Shown in pieces: positions 1 through 8,020 of a DNA stretch of 64,000 bases (position 1 is the stretch's first letter; the number at the start of each line of letters is the position of its first letter). The position numbers and the translations under genes were made by a program. The DNA lies in the NCBI GenBank assembly GCA_002365175.1, contig DEZK01000004.1, positions 55,579 to 119,578 of the forward strand, given 5' to 3'. Origin of the DNA: Raskinella chloraquaticus (SeqCode) (GTDB lineage: Bacteria; Pseudomonadota; Alphaproteobacteria; Rhizobiales; UBA4765). A model generated the notes under the pieces. It made no database searches and was not told the DNA's origin. It worked only from the letters and a program-made list of their open reading frames with translations.

Positions 1-53
1 GCGACAAAGACCCCGAGCGCCAGGACAAATCCCACAATCCATTTGCCAGCCAT
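1..53 (-). CDS. N-terminus of a membrane or exported protein, cut by the window edge
   Basis: Only the first 17 codons are visible, reading MAGKWIVGFVLALGVFV and then leaving the window. The start is an ATG at 53-51 with an AGGGGAGA ribosome site just upstream. The stretch is hydrophobic after a Lys-Trp start and looks like a signal peptide or first membrane segment. It lies 77 bases downstream of the CoA-transferase gene and in the same direction, so it may be the third gene of that operon. The family cannot be told from this fragment. Confidence 0.55.
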   Translation of the reverse strand, partial: MAGKWIVGFVLALGVFV

Positions 54-130
54 CATCCATCTCCCCTGCCAGACCATACCCGTCCGCTCCGCCATTCTGC
101 CGAGAACGAGGCTGCAGGCAAGCCGGTTGT

Positions 131-1291
131 TTATTCGCGAGAAATCCCGACAGCCTCGCCGTCGGCGAATTCGGCAAGGATCGCTGCCGTATGCTGACCC
201 AGAGCCGGGACCCCATCCATGCGCCCCGTCCATGCGCTGCCCGCCACCGGCATGAGGCTGGGGATGGCTCCGTTGGGTGTCTCGACCATGCCCCATCGGG
301 CGCGAGCGGCAAGTTGCGGGTGCGCCCACACATCGGCAAGGCTGTTCACTCTCGCCGTGCCGATGCCGGCGTTATCGAGCCGGGCCATCGCCGTGGAGGT
401 CGACAACCCGGCAAGCGTTGGCACGACGATATCGTCAAGCAGCGCGCGGTGCTGCGCCCGCCCGGCATTGCCACGAAAACGCACATCGCTGGCCAGATCC
501 GGGCGCTCAAGAACGATAGCCGCAAAGCTCTCCCATTCGCGGTCGTTCTGCAGGCCAAAGAGCACCACGCCATCCGCCGTCTTGAACGGCCCGTAAGGGT
601 AGATCGTCGCGTGCTCGGCACCTGAACGGGATGGCGGGCTCGCCCCGTCACAGGCGTAGTAGAGCGGATAGCCCATCCATTCGGTGAGCGCTTCCAGCAT
701 CGAGATATCAATGATGTCACCCTCGCCCGTTCGTTCCCGCCGGATGAGAGCGGCCAATATCGCGCTTTCCGCCGCAACGCCCGCAGCAATATCGACTATC
801 GAAATGCCTGCCTTGACGGGTGTCTCCGCAGTTCCGGTGATTGACAGGAAGCCGCCCTCTGCCTGGATCAACAGATCATAGGCTTTGCGCGCCGACCACG
901 GCCCCCCTTCGCCGTAGCCGGAAATCGAACAGCAGATGAGACGGGGATGCGTTGCCCGCAAGGCTGGCGCATCAAGACCAAGGCGGGCAACGGCGCCCGG
1001 CGCCAGATTCTGGATAAAGACGTCGGCGTGCGCGATGATGCGCTTCAATGCCGCAACATCATCGGCCTGCTTGAGATCGAGCGTCAGACTTTCCTTGGAG
1101 CGGTTGCACCATACGAAATGGCTCGACAGGCCACGCGCCCGCTCGTCATAGGCACGCGCAAAATCGCCGCCATCCGGGCGCTCGACCTTGATCACCCGCG
1201 CGCCCTGGTCGGCAAGCCTGCGGCTGCAATAGGGCGCGGCAATCGCCTGTTCGAGCGACACAACCAGCAACCCGTCGAGAGGGCGGGTCAC
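131..1291 (-). CDS. Class III (CaiB/BaiF) CoA-transferase
   Basis: Likely moves CoA from one organic acid thioester to another acid in the cytoplasm. The 386-residue protein has the normal family length and a typical start (residues 1-40, ending in IKVERPDGGDF). It contains SGYGEGGPW followed by KAYD, whose Asp139 sits where the catalytic Asp of formyl-CoA transferase lies. The start is GTG at 1291, overlapping the stop of the upstream MaoC-like gene by four bases (GTGA), so the two are probably translated together. A transferase paired with a MaoC-type hydratase is typical of catabolism of C5 dicarboxylic acids such as mesaconate, citramalate or itaconate. That substrate assignment is inference; family membership is firm. 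Confidence 0.85.
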   Translation of the reverse strand: MTRPLDGLLVVSLEQAIAAPYCSRRLADQGARVIKVERPDGGDFARAYDERARGLSSHFVWCNRSKESLTLDLKQADDVAALKRIIAHADVFIQNLAPGAVARLGLDAPALRATHPRLICCSISGYGEGGPWSARKAYDLLIQAEGGFLSITGTAETPVKAGISIVDIAAGVAAESAILAALIRRERTGEGDIIDISMLEALTEWMGYPLYYACDGASPPSRSGAEHATIYPYGPFKTADGVVLFGLQNDREWESFAAIVLERPDLASDVRFRGNAGRAQHRALLDDIVVPTLAGLSTSTAMARLDNAGIGTARVNSLADVWAHPQLAARARWGMVETPNGAIPSLMPVAGSAWTGRMDGVPALGQHTAAILAEFADGEAVGISRE

Positions 1292-2145
1292 GAGATCACA
1301 TCCTGCCGGGCGATCTGGGCCTCAGCCCGCATGGCCACACTGCCATCATCCTTGCACGCCCACAGCTTGATTACACCCTCGCCGTCGGGCGGCGACCCGT
1401 GCAGGGACAAATTGGCTCCGTCAAAGGCGGGGGACAAGGCACGAAAGCGGTAGGTCGCGACGGTTGCTCCCGGCATATGACGATGAACAAGATCAAGGAG
1501 CAGCGTCGCAATCAGCGGTCCATGAACGACGAGGCCCGGATAGCCCTCGACCGCCGTCACATAGGGTCTGTCATAATGGATGCGATGACCATTGAAGGTG
1601 AGCGCTGAATAACGAAACAGCAGGACGGCATCGGGCACAAGATCGCGCCGCCATATGCCCGCAGGAGCCGTTTCGCCAGAAAGCTTGACCGCCGCACCCG
1701 TGGCCCCGCGATAGACGATATCATGCTCATCGCTCACCAGCAGCGCGCCGCCTGCCTGCGAAATCTCATGGCGAACGGTGACGAACACCAGTTCGCCCGA
1801 GGCGCCCTGCTTGCGCGCGACCGAGGCAATTGTCGATCGCCGCTCGACCGCCATGCCGATGCGCATATCGCCATGAAAAGTCAGGCGGCTGCCAGCCCAC
1901 ATGCGCCGTGGCAGGTGATGGACCGGCGGCAGGAACCCGCCGCGCAACGCGTGACCGTCCGTTCCGATCTGTGATTGCGGCGTCTGCGGCAGGAAGAGGC
2001 ACCAATGGCCGAGCGGACGCAGCGCCGCGCCATCCCCGCTCACACCTGAATCAAGCGTTGCGTCCAGGCGATCGACAAGGCCGGCCGTCACAATGTCGTG
2101 CGCCATCTCGCTGCGCCCGATCCAGTCCTCATAGGCGTCGCTCAT
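1288..2145 (-). CDS. MaoC/FAS1-like dehydratase, related to mesaconyl-C4-CoA hydratase
   Basis: A 285-residue protein resembling two-hotdog FAS1-type hydratases that add water to enoyl-CoA esters. Supporting features are an N-terminal WIGRSE stretch, the PLGHWCLFLP segment, a central QAGGALLVSDEHDIVYRG strand, and a C-terminal RYSALTFNGHRIHYDRPYV segment, which holds the hydratase-2 type His and Asp pattern. The frame stays open to 2604, but that would overlap the next gene; the ATG at 2145 has a strong GGGAGGG ribosome site and was chosen. It is coupled to the downstream CoA-transferase. The pair recalls the mesaconyl-CoA transferase and hydratase pair of the 3-hydroxypropionate cycle. The exact substrate is unknown. 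Confidence 0.75.
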   Translation of the reverse strand: MSDAYEDWIGRSEMAHDIVTAGLVDRLDATLDSGVSGDGAALRPLGHWCLFLPQTPQSQIGTDGHALRGGFLPPVHHLPRRMWAGSRLTFHGDMRIGMAVERRSTIASVARKQGASGELVFVTVRHEISQAGGALLVSDEHDIVYRGATGAAVKLSGETAPAGIWRRDLVPDAVLLFRYSALTFNGHRIHYDRPYVTAVEGYPGLVVHGPLIATLLLDLVHRHMPGATVATYRFRALSPAFDGANLSLHGSPPDGEGVIKLWACKDDGSVAMRAEAQIARQDVIS

Positions 2146-2250
2146 CTTCCCTCCCCTGCAAACAACCAGGATATCCCTCGCCAATCGACAACGGAAACTG
2201 GCAGGATGGCAAGCACGCGACCCACCGCGTTTCACATCAGGGAAAACATC

Positions 2251-2634
2251 ATGGCTGAAAGCGAACAATTCAACAAAGGCCTCGAAATCCGTCGCCAGGT
2301 GCTGGGGGCTGATTATGTCGATGGCTCGATCGCCCGCGCCGACGACTTCATGATGGCGTTTCAGCGCATCACCACCGAATGGTGCTGGGGCTTTGCCTGG
2401 ACCCGTCCGGGCCTTGATCTCAAGACGCGCTCGATGCTCAATCTCGCCATGCTGACCGCACTCAGCAAGCCAAGCGAACTGAAGCTTCATGTCAAAGGGG
2501 CGCTTGCCAACGGCGTCACCGTGGAGGAGATCAAGGAAATCATCCTCCACGCCACCGTCTATTCCGGCATCCCCGCCGGGCTTGAAGCCTTCAAGGCTGC
2601 CCATGAGGTGCTGAAGAGCGAAGGTGCCCTCTAA
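2251..2634 (+). CDS. Carboxymuconolactone decarboxylase family protein (PcaC-like)
   Basis: A 127-residue protein matching the whole length of 4-carboxymuconolactone decarboxylases, which convert 4-carboxymuconolactone to 3-oxoadipate enol-lactone in protocatechuate breakdown. Visible family features are the start (FNKGLEIRRQVLGADYV), WCWGFAWTRPGLDLKTRSM near residues 45-65, and the ending EEIKEIILHATVYSGIPAG followed by an Ala-rich helix. The chosen ATG follows a GGGAAAA sequence; the frame opens earlier but overlaps the divergent MaoC-like gene. No other beta-ketoadipate genes are nearby, so it may be a PcaC paralogue acting with the adjacent CoA-ester genes. It lacks the CxxC pair of AhpD-type peroxidases. 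Confidence 0.8.
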   Translation: MAESEQFNKGLEIRRQVLGADYVDGSIARADDFMMAFQRITTEWCWGFAWTRPGLDLKTRSMLNLAMLTALSKPSELKLHVKGALANGVTVEEIKEIILHATVYSGIPAGLEAFKAAHEVLKSEGAL

Positions 2635-3110
2635 CCCGGATGATTTTCCCGGCGCATATGAAACGTCGGCAGGCCGGAGCGCGGGTTCTCCGCTGTTGCC
2701 GCCACGACAAAGCCGTGGCGGCGGTAAAAGGCGAGCGCCCGCACATTGGCCTGGTTGACATGAAGGTCAAGGCCGCCAGGACAGCGCACTTTTGCATACT
2801 CCATGAAGCGCGCCGCCAGCCCGCTACCCCACTGCTCGGGGTCGACAACGATCTGGTCGATATAGCCGGTCGCCGGGGTCAGCACGAGAAATCCCGCCAG
2901 CCTGCCATCATCACCTTCACCAACCAGCACCTCGCCAACCGGCAGCATCTCATTGACCCAGCGCGCGCGCCACCACGGCAGACGGGCGGCAAAATCAATC
3001 TCGGGCAGGGTGTGGCGCCAGGCGCGTTCCCACACGATGAGTGCCGGCTCAAGATCGGCCTCGCGATAGGGTCTGAGGCGCCATTCCACCTCGCGGACGC
3101 TCTGGTTCAC
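2631..3110 (-). CDS. GNAT family N-acetyltransferase
   Basis: A 159-residue single-domain acetyltransferase of usual GNAT length. The fold is recognisable from the start (WRLRPYREADLEPALIVWERAW), the central strand GFLVLTPATGYIDQIVVDPE, the acetyl-CoA-binding WGSGLAARFMEYAK (Q/RxxGxG/A-like loop), and the C-terminal LDLHVNQANVRALAFYRRHGF. Translation starts at GTG 3110, whose G is shared with the TAG stop of the OmpA-like gene, so it is the third gene of a coupled operon with the channel pair. It overlaps the end of the convergent PcaC-like gene by four bases. The substrate is not evident. Confidence 0.8.
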   Translation of the reverse strand: MNQSVREVEWRLRPYREADLEPALIVWERAWRHTLPEIDFAARLPWWRARWVNEMLPVGEVLVGEGDDGRLAGFLVLTPATGYIDQIVVDPEQWGSGLAARFMEYAKVRCPGGLDLHVNQANVRALAFYRRHGFVVAATAENPRSGLPTFHMRRENHPG

Positions 3111-4138
3111 TAGCGCTCCGTCAGCTTCAGTTCGATCCGCCGGTTGCGCGACAGGCTCTCGACATCATCGCCCGTCTCGATGGGCTGGAATTCACCGAAG
3201 CCGGCGGCCACCAGCCGTTCCGCCTTGACACCGCGGCTGATCAGGTAGCGCACCACCGAAATCGCCCGCGAGGCTGACAATTCCCAGTTGGAGGGAAACT
3301 GCCCGGTTGCAATCGGTCGCTTGTCGGTGTGGCCATCCACGCGCAAAACCCAGTTGATTTCCGCGGGTATCTGTCCTTCGAGATCGACCAGCGCGGCTGC
3401 CAGCTTGTCGAGTTCGGCCTCGGAGCCCGGCTTTAATTCATTGAGCCCCTGATCGAAGAAAAGCTCGGATTGAAAAACGAAGCGATCGCCCACCACCCGC
3501 ATATCGGCGCGGCTGCCCAGAATATCGCGCAAACGGCCAAAAAAGTCGGAGCGATAGCGCGACAATTCCTCGACCTTCAACGCCAGCGCCACATTAAGCC
3601 GGCGCCCGAGATCAGCGATGCGCGATTGATTGTCGCTGTCACGGGTCTGCGAGACCTGAAGGGCTGCTTCAAGCGAGGTCAATTGTCGCCGCAGCGCCGA
3701 TATCTGCTGGTTGAGGGCCTCGATCTGCGCCAGCGCGCGTTCAGCAACCCCGCGCTGATCCTCAACCTGGCGCGCCAGACCGGCAAGCCGCGCATCGCCA
3801 TCGCCGCCTTGCTGGCGGGCATTGTCAACCTCGATCTGCAGGCGCGCCCGCTCGCGGGTCGCCTTTTCGAGATCCCCGGCAAGCGTGCCGACACGACTTT
3901 CCAGCTCCTGCTTGCCGGAACGCTCGAGGCCAAGCAGCACCGTCAGATCAGCAATCTGGCGATTGAGACGACTGAGCACCGCATCGCGCCCGTTCAGCTC
4001 CTGCGACAGGTAGAACTGCGCCAGAATGAAGACCGACAGCAGGAAGATGAAGACCAGCAGCAGCGTTGACAGCGCATCGACGAAGCCCGGCCAGTAATCC
4101 AGCCGTTCACGCCGCCGTGCCCGCCCCATGATGCTCAT
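3110..4138 (-). CDS. OmpA/MotB-type peptidoglycan-binding partner of a proton channel
   Basis: A 342-residue inner-membrane protein: a basic N-terminus, one membrane helix at about residues 20-45, a long Gln/Arg-rich coiled coil from about 50 to 190, and a C-terminal OmpA-like peptidoglycan-binding domain at about 225-340. Asp21 at the start of the helix (GFVDALSTLLLVF) matches the proton-binding Asp of MotB-type stators. The OmpA domain shows VDGHTDKRP, NWELSASRA and the NRRIEL ending. The ATG overlaps the TolQ-like stop (ATGA), so both are co-translated. The pair is common in Rhizobiales near suhB; its job is unknown, presumably coupling proton flow to the cell wall. It is not a flagellar MotB, as no flagellar genes are present. 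Confidence 0.85.
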   Translation of the reverse strand: MSIMGRARRRERLDYWPGFVDALSTLLLVFIFLLSVFILAQFYLSQELNGRDAVLSRLNRQIADLTVLLGLERSGKQELESRVGTLAGDLEKATRERARLQIEVDNARQQGGDGDARLAGLARQVEDQRGVAERALAQIEALNQQISALRRQLTSLEAALQVSQTRDSDNQSRIADLGRRLNVALALKVEELSRYRSDFFGRLRDILGSRADMRVVGDRFVFQSELFFDQGLNELKPGSEAELDKLAAALVDLEGQIPAEINWVLRVDGHTDKRPIATGQFPSNWELSASRAISVVRYLISRGVKAERLVAAGFGEFQPIETGDDVESLSRNRRIELKLTER

Positions 4139-5139
4139 GGGCGACGCTCAGCGCGGACAGCGATAATCATCTCTTCCAACCGCTTCAATGTCTGGTTCTG
4201 GTTGGCATTCTGGTTTTCAACCCAGTCGCGGATGAGTTGCTGTTCCTGGCGCATGTGCTGCACCAGCCCCTGGATACCCTCGCTCAAGGTCGCCATCGCT
4301 GCTGTCGATTTGGAGGTGCCTTGCGTGTCGCTGAGCTGGCCGCTGATGCGCTCCAGCATGGCGGCAAGATCGCCCGACATCAGCGAGGCCGGCGCCGGCG
4401 CCGCCCCTGAAGATTCGCTCATCACCTCGGTCTGCGTCGACAGCCAGTTTTCAAATTCCTGGAAGAAGCGGTTTTGCGCCTGCCCCGCCTGCAGATCGAG
4501 AAAGCCGAGGATCAGCGATCCCGCCAGTCCGAGCAGCGAGGATGAAAAGGCCGTGCCCATCCCGGCCAGCGGCGCAGCAAGCCCCACTTTGAGATTTTCC
4601 AGCACCGATCCGCTTTCGCCGACCCTGACATCAAGGGCAGAAATCGTCTTGCCGATGGAGGTCACGGTCTCGGTGAGGCCCCAGAATGTGCCAAGCAGAC
4701 CAAGGAAAACCAGCAGCCCGGTCATATAGCGCGTGACGTCGCGATCCTCATCCAGCCTGCCGCCCAGCGAATCGAGGATGGAACGCATAGCCGCCGGGCC
4801 GATCTGCACCTTGCCCACCCGGTCGCCCAGCAGCGCTGCCATCGGCGACAACAGCACCGGGCCCCGCACCAGTACCTTGTAGGGCACATCGCTCCCGCCA
4901 CGATAGGCATTGGCCCAGCGCACTTCGGGAAACAGACGTGCCACCTGCGCCAGCACCAGAATGATCCCGAGCGCCAGCACCATGACGATAACGCCATTGA
5001 GAAAAGGATTGGCGGCGAACGCCACGAGAAGCTGTCGGTGGGTCGCGGCAACCACAAAGATCACCAGGATCAGAAACAGCACCATCCTGATCAGAAAGAT
5101 ATGCGGTGAGGAGAGCTTGGTCGGATCGCTGCGCTCCAT
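4135..5139 (-). CDS. MotA/TolQ/ExbB-type proton channel protein
   Basis: A 334-residue inner-membrane protein with two N-terminal helices (about residues 10-35 and 45-65), a cytoplasmic loop, and two C-terminal helices (about 160-190 and 205-235) carrying the TolQ/ExbB signature TGLLVFLGLLGTFWGLTETV and GMGTAFSSSLLGLAGSL. A predicted cytoplasmic tail of about 90 residues follows. The frame is open to 5241, but the ATG at 5139 has a clear GGAGGTG ribosome site and was preferred. It heads an operon with the OmpA/MotB-like gene and a GNAT gene, all overlapping. The protein presumably forms the stator with its neighbour. No energised transporter or flagellar partner lies nearby. Confidence 0.85.
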   Translation of the reverse strand: MERSDPTKLSSPHIFLIRMVLFLILVIFVVAATHRQLLVAFAANPFLNGVIVMVLALGIILVLAQVARLFPEVRWANAYRGGSDVPYKVLVRGPVLLSPMAALLGDRVGKVQIGPAAMRSILDSLGGRLDEDRDVTRYMTGLLVFLGLLGTFWGLTETVTSIGKTISALDVRVGESGSVLENLKVGLAAPLAGMGTAFSSSLLGLAGSLILGFLDLQAGQAQNRFFQEFENWLSTQTEVMSESSGAAPAPASLMSGDLAAMLERISGQLSDTQGTSKSTAAMATLSEGIQGLVQHMRQEQQLIRDWVENQNANQNQTLKRLEEMIIAVRAERRP

Positions 5140-5267
5140 GACACCTCCAGGGAATGCGAACAGAAACAAAGGCGCGTCAGATACGAGTTGTAGTGATGGT
5201 TCGTGACAAAATAGCGGTACCCGGCATGCCCCGTCCAGCACCCCGAGGCCGGCCTCCTTAGGCCGTT

Positions 5268-6059
5268 CTAGCGAGCGGGCGCCAGCAACCGCAGCAATTC
5301 GCCATGGACCGTTTCATTGCCGGCAACCACATCGCCATCCTTCAGCATATTATCCCGATCAGAAAAATCGCTGACCAAACCACCGGACTCGCGCACCAGA
5401 ACGATGCCCGCCGCCATATCCCACGACGACAGGCCACGCTCCCAGAACCCGTCGAAACGACCAGCGGCAACAAAGGCGAGGTCGAGGGCGGCGGCACCGA
5501 ACCGCCGGATACCGGCAACACGCGCCATCACCAGCTTCAATTCTTCGACATAATTGGCATGGTTGCCACGCCCCATATGCGGCACGCCTGTACCAATCAC
5601 GGTGCGCGACAGGTCGCTTCGCGCCGACACGCGCAGGCGGCGCCCGTCAATATAGGCGCCCTTGCCGCGCTCGGCGACAAATAACTCATTCGTGATGGGG
5701 TTGAGCACGACACCAGCGATCATCACCCCTTCGCGCTCAAGCCCGAGAGAAACCGCAAAATGGGGGATGCCGTGGAGAAAATTGGTCGTGCCATCCAGCG
5801 GATCGATATGCCAGCGATGGGTCCGGTCGCTACCCTCGATGATGCCTGCTTCCTCCATCACCAGCCCGTAGCCGGGGCGGGCATGTTCAAGAACCTGACG
5901 GATGGTCTCTTCGGCCCGCCGGTCCGCCGCTGAAACGAAATCCCCCGGCCCCTTGATCGACACCTGCAGGTTCTCGACTTCGCCGAAATCGCGCGCCAGA
6001 CCCCGGCCGGCCTTGCGCACCGCTTCGACCATGACATTGAGTGTAGCTGAACGCTGCAT
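5268..6059 (-). CDS. Inositol monophosphatase family protein (SuhB-like)
   Basis: A 263-residue Mg-dependent phosphatase of the usual SuhB length. Metal-binding motifs are all visible: DFVSAADRRAE, the acidic MEEAG, HIDPLDGTTNFLHG and, near the end, SSWDMAAGIVLVRESGG. The family hydrolyses myo-inositol phosphates and related sugar phosphates; SuhB itself also acts in rRNA antitermination. The start (QRSATLNVMVEAVRKAGRGLARDF) is typical of alphaproteobacterial members annotated as SuhB. It follows the Sel1-repeat gene by about 120 bases in the same direction. A second, different member of the superfamily lies at 57.8 kb and is more HisN-like. Confidence 0.88.
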   Translation of the reverse strand: MQRSATLNVMVEAVRKAGRGLARDFGEVENLQVSIKGPGDFVSAADRRAEETIRQVLEHARPGYGLVMEEAGIIEGSDRTHRWHIDPLDGTTNFLHGIPHFAVSLGLEREGVMIAGVVLNPITNELFVAERGKGAYIDGRRLRVSARSDLSRTVIGTGVPHMGRGNHANYVEELKLVMARVAGIRRFGAAALDLAFVAAGRFDGFWERGLSSWDMAAGIVLVRESGGLVSDFSDRDNMLKDGDVVAGNETVHGELLRLLAPAR

Positions 6060-6183
6060 GGGATCCCTGTGTATCAGAACGGCTGGCGAGGTCGTGCCGC
6101 CTTGCGGTCACCGCCTTTGGTGGTCCACGAGTGGCCAGCCTCACGGCCGGCGGCTAATTAACAGGCTTTGTGCCGTTTGCCCA

Positions 6184-7185
6184 TCAGCGCCGCAGCGATA
6201 TCTCATTTGCGTTCTTTACCTCGCGCACCTTGATATCAGCCTGCGCCCGCTCGGTCGGTGTCAATTTCGACAGCTCGATATCAAGTGTCGGGTCCGCCAG
6301 CCCCTCATCGCGCGCCAGCATATGCAGCATCGCACCCTCGATAACGTTGAGGGGAACGCCACGCCCGAGGAAATAGAGGCGTGCCAGTCGATTGCGGGCG
6401 ATAGGGTTACCATGACCGGCCGCCCGCTGTAACCATCCGGCTGCCGCCGTTTCGTCAGCCCGGATGCCTTCGCCACGAAACAGGCGGATGGCATAATCAA
6501 TCTGCGCTTCGACCAATCCCTCTTGCGCAGCCAGACGGAGAAGCTCATTGGCTTCCACCGCATTGGGTGGACCCCCCTCGCCGCTGATCAGCATCTGCGC
6601 CAGGGCATAGCGCGCATCGCTGTTTCCCGCTTCCGCTGCCTGGCGGAACGCTTTGGCGGCTGCGGAAAAATCAGGCGCCCCGTTGATCCCTTCAAGCTCC
6701 AGCAGGCCAAGGTTATAGGCTGCTTCGACATGGCCGGCGCCGGATGCCTGCTTGAACAAATTGTATGATTTCTGGCGATCACGCTTGACCCCGCTACCCC
6801 GCAGATGCAGCAGCGCCAGCGCGAACCGGGCCTCCCGATCTCCCCGCGCCGCGGCAAGCGCGTACCAGTCACCCGCCTTGCTGAAGTCCTGAGGCACGGC
6901 GAACCCTTGGGAATAGAGCTCACCCAGCAGCGTCATCGCTGCCCGGTCACCCTCACCGGCCTTGACGGTTGCAAGGTGAAAGGCGGTGAGAAAGCGCCCG
7001 CGCTGGTAGGCGGCGAACGCATCATCGCTCGGGCCATCGGGTGCGGACGAATTCACTTCGACAGACGAGACACGGGGACGAAACGACGGCACCGGTCGCG
7101 ATGTGTCCTCGGCAGCGTGAAGCGTGGAGGTGATGATGGTGGCGCATGCGCAGATCACCAGCATCGGGTAATTTTTCATGCTCAT
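6184..7185 (-). CDS. Exported Sel1-repeat (TPR-like) protein
   Basis: A 333-residue protein with a signal peptide (about residues 1-24, MSMKNYPMLV then ASTLHAA-like cleavage region) followed by about six Sel1-type repeats, recognisable from recurring blocks such as AAYNLGLLELEGI, ARYALAQMLISGEGG, AQIDYAIRLFRGEG and ARNRLARLYFLGRGV. Sel1 repeats form a scaffold for protein contacts, often in the periplasm. The ATG at 7185 shares its last-coded base with the TGA of the ThiE-like gene, so the two are coupled; an ATG two codons later and a GTG one codon earlier are alternatives. The function is unknown. Confidence 0.8.
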   Translation of the reverse strand: MSMKNYPMLVICACATIITSTLHAAEDTSRPVPSFRPRVSSVEVNSSAPDGPSDDAFAAYQRGRFLTAFHLATVKAGEGDRAAMTLLGELYSQGFAVPQDFSKAGDWYALAAARGDREARFALALLHLRGSGVKRDRQKSYNLFKQASGAGHVEAAYNLGLLELEGINGAPDFSAAAKAFRQAAEAGNSDARYALAQMLISGEGGPPNAVEANELLRLAAQEGLVEAQIDYAIRLFRGEGIRADETAAAGWLQRAAGHGNPIARNRLARLYFLGRGVPLNVIEGAMLHMLARDEGLADPTLDIELSKLTPTERAQADIKVREVKNANEISLRR

Positions 7186-7835
7186 CACCCTGCAAATGCC
7201 GCGTCGATAGCGCTCTGGGCTGCACGGATGTCATCGCCGCTGCGCCAGATCCGTGGACCCAGCGCGATAAAATCCGCTCCCGCCCGCGCCAGCCCGCCGA
7301 CACTCGCCAGATCAGGCGCACATATCACGCACGGGGCGACGAACAGGCTCTGCCACCATTCGGCACGCTCCAGCAGCATGTCAGGATCATTGGCTTGCGG
7401 GTTGTCAGGGTGACCGAAGAAAACGTAATCAGCCCCCGCTTCACCCGCCTCCATCGCCGCATGGCGTGTCGGCAGGTTGGCAGCGCCGACGATAAGGCCC
7501 GGTGACAGCGCCGCGATCACCTCTTCGAGCGCCGTGATATCGCCATCGCTGTGGAAGCCATCAGCGCCGAAACGTTGTACCAGACGCGCATCCCCGCGCA
7601 GAATAACGGCGACATCGCGTTTCTGCACCAGTTCGACGAACGGCCTTGCCAGCGCAGCGAACGCCTTGCCTTCGACCGCCGGTTCGGCGATGAGCACGCT
7701 GGCGACATCTCCCGCCGTCAGTGCTGCCGCCAGATGCTCAAGGCCCTCGCTTGCTGTGAGGGACGCAACCAGAAAGAGCCGCGTGCGGAGCCGGACAATC
7801 TCGCCCTCATCCCGGTTTTTCTTCGATTTAGTCAT
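7185..7835 (-). CDS. ThiE-fold (thiamine phosphate synthase-like) protein
   Basis: A 216-residue TIM-barrel protein with the overall plan of thiamine phosphate synthase: RTRLFLVASL start, VAVILRGDARLVQRFGADGFH in the middle, and ADFIALGPRIW at the end. The usual phosphate and pyrimidine sites are altered; for example the ThiE segment DYVxxGPxxxTxTK reads DYVFFGHPDNPQAN here. No other thiamine genes flank it, and it is translationally coupled to the Sel1-repeat gene. It could be a true but divergent ThiE or a paralogue (TenI-like) with another role. Family is fairly certain, activity is not. Confidence 0.7.
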   Translation of the reverse strand: MTKSKKNRDEGEIVRLRTRLFLVASLTASEGLEHLAAALTAGDVASVLIAEPAVEGKAFAALARPFVELVQKRDVAVILRGDARLVQRFGADGFHSDGDITALEEVIAALSPGLIVGAANLPTRHAAMEAGEAGADYVFFGHPDNPQANDPDMLLERAEWWQSLFVAPCVICAPDLASVGGLARAGADFIALGPRIWRSGDDIRAAQSAIDAAFAG

Positions 7836-8020
7836 AAGCTGTCCATCATCCTGCGGCTGCAGCGCATCAGTGAGCGATCACAAGCCCGACCATATCCGCA
7901 TGACGATTTGCGGCAACATTACGGTATCTGCTCAAGCAAATGGCTGCATATCATTCATGCACATTGTGACGGCGCGCTCCAGCGCTTAGGATCACCCCTG
8001 AAGAATACGGAGGAACAACC

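Noticed and set aside
3110..5139. The channel pair as part of a Zorya phage-defence system.
   Set aside because: No helicase, nuclease or other Zorya partner is adjacent; neighbours are housekeeping genes.
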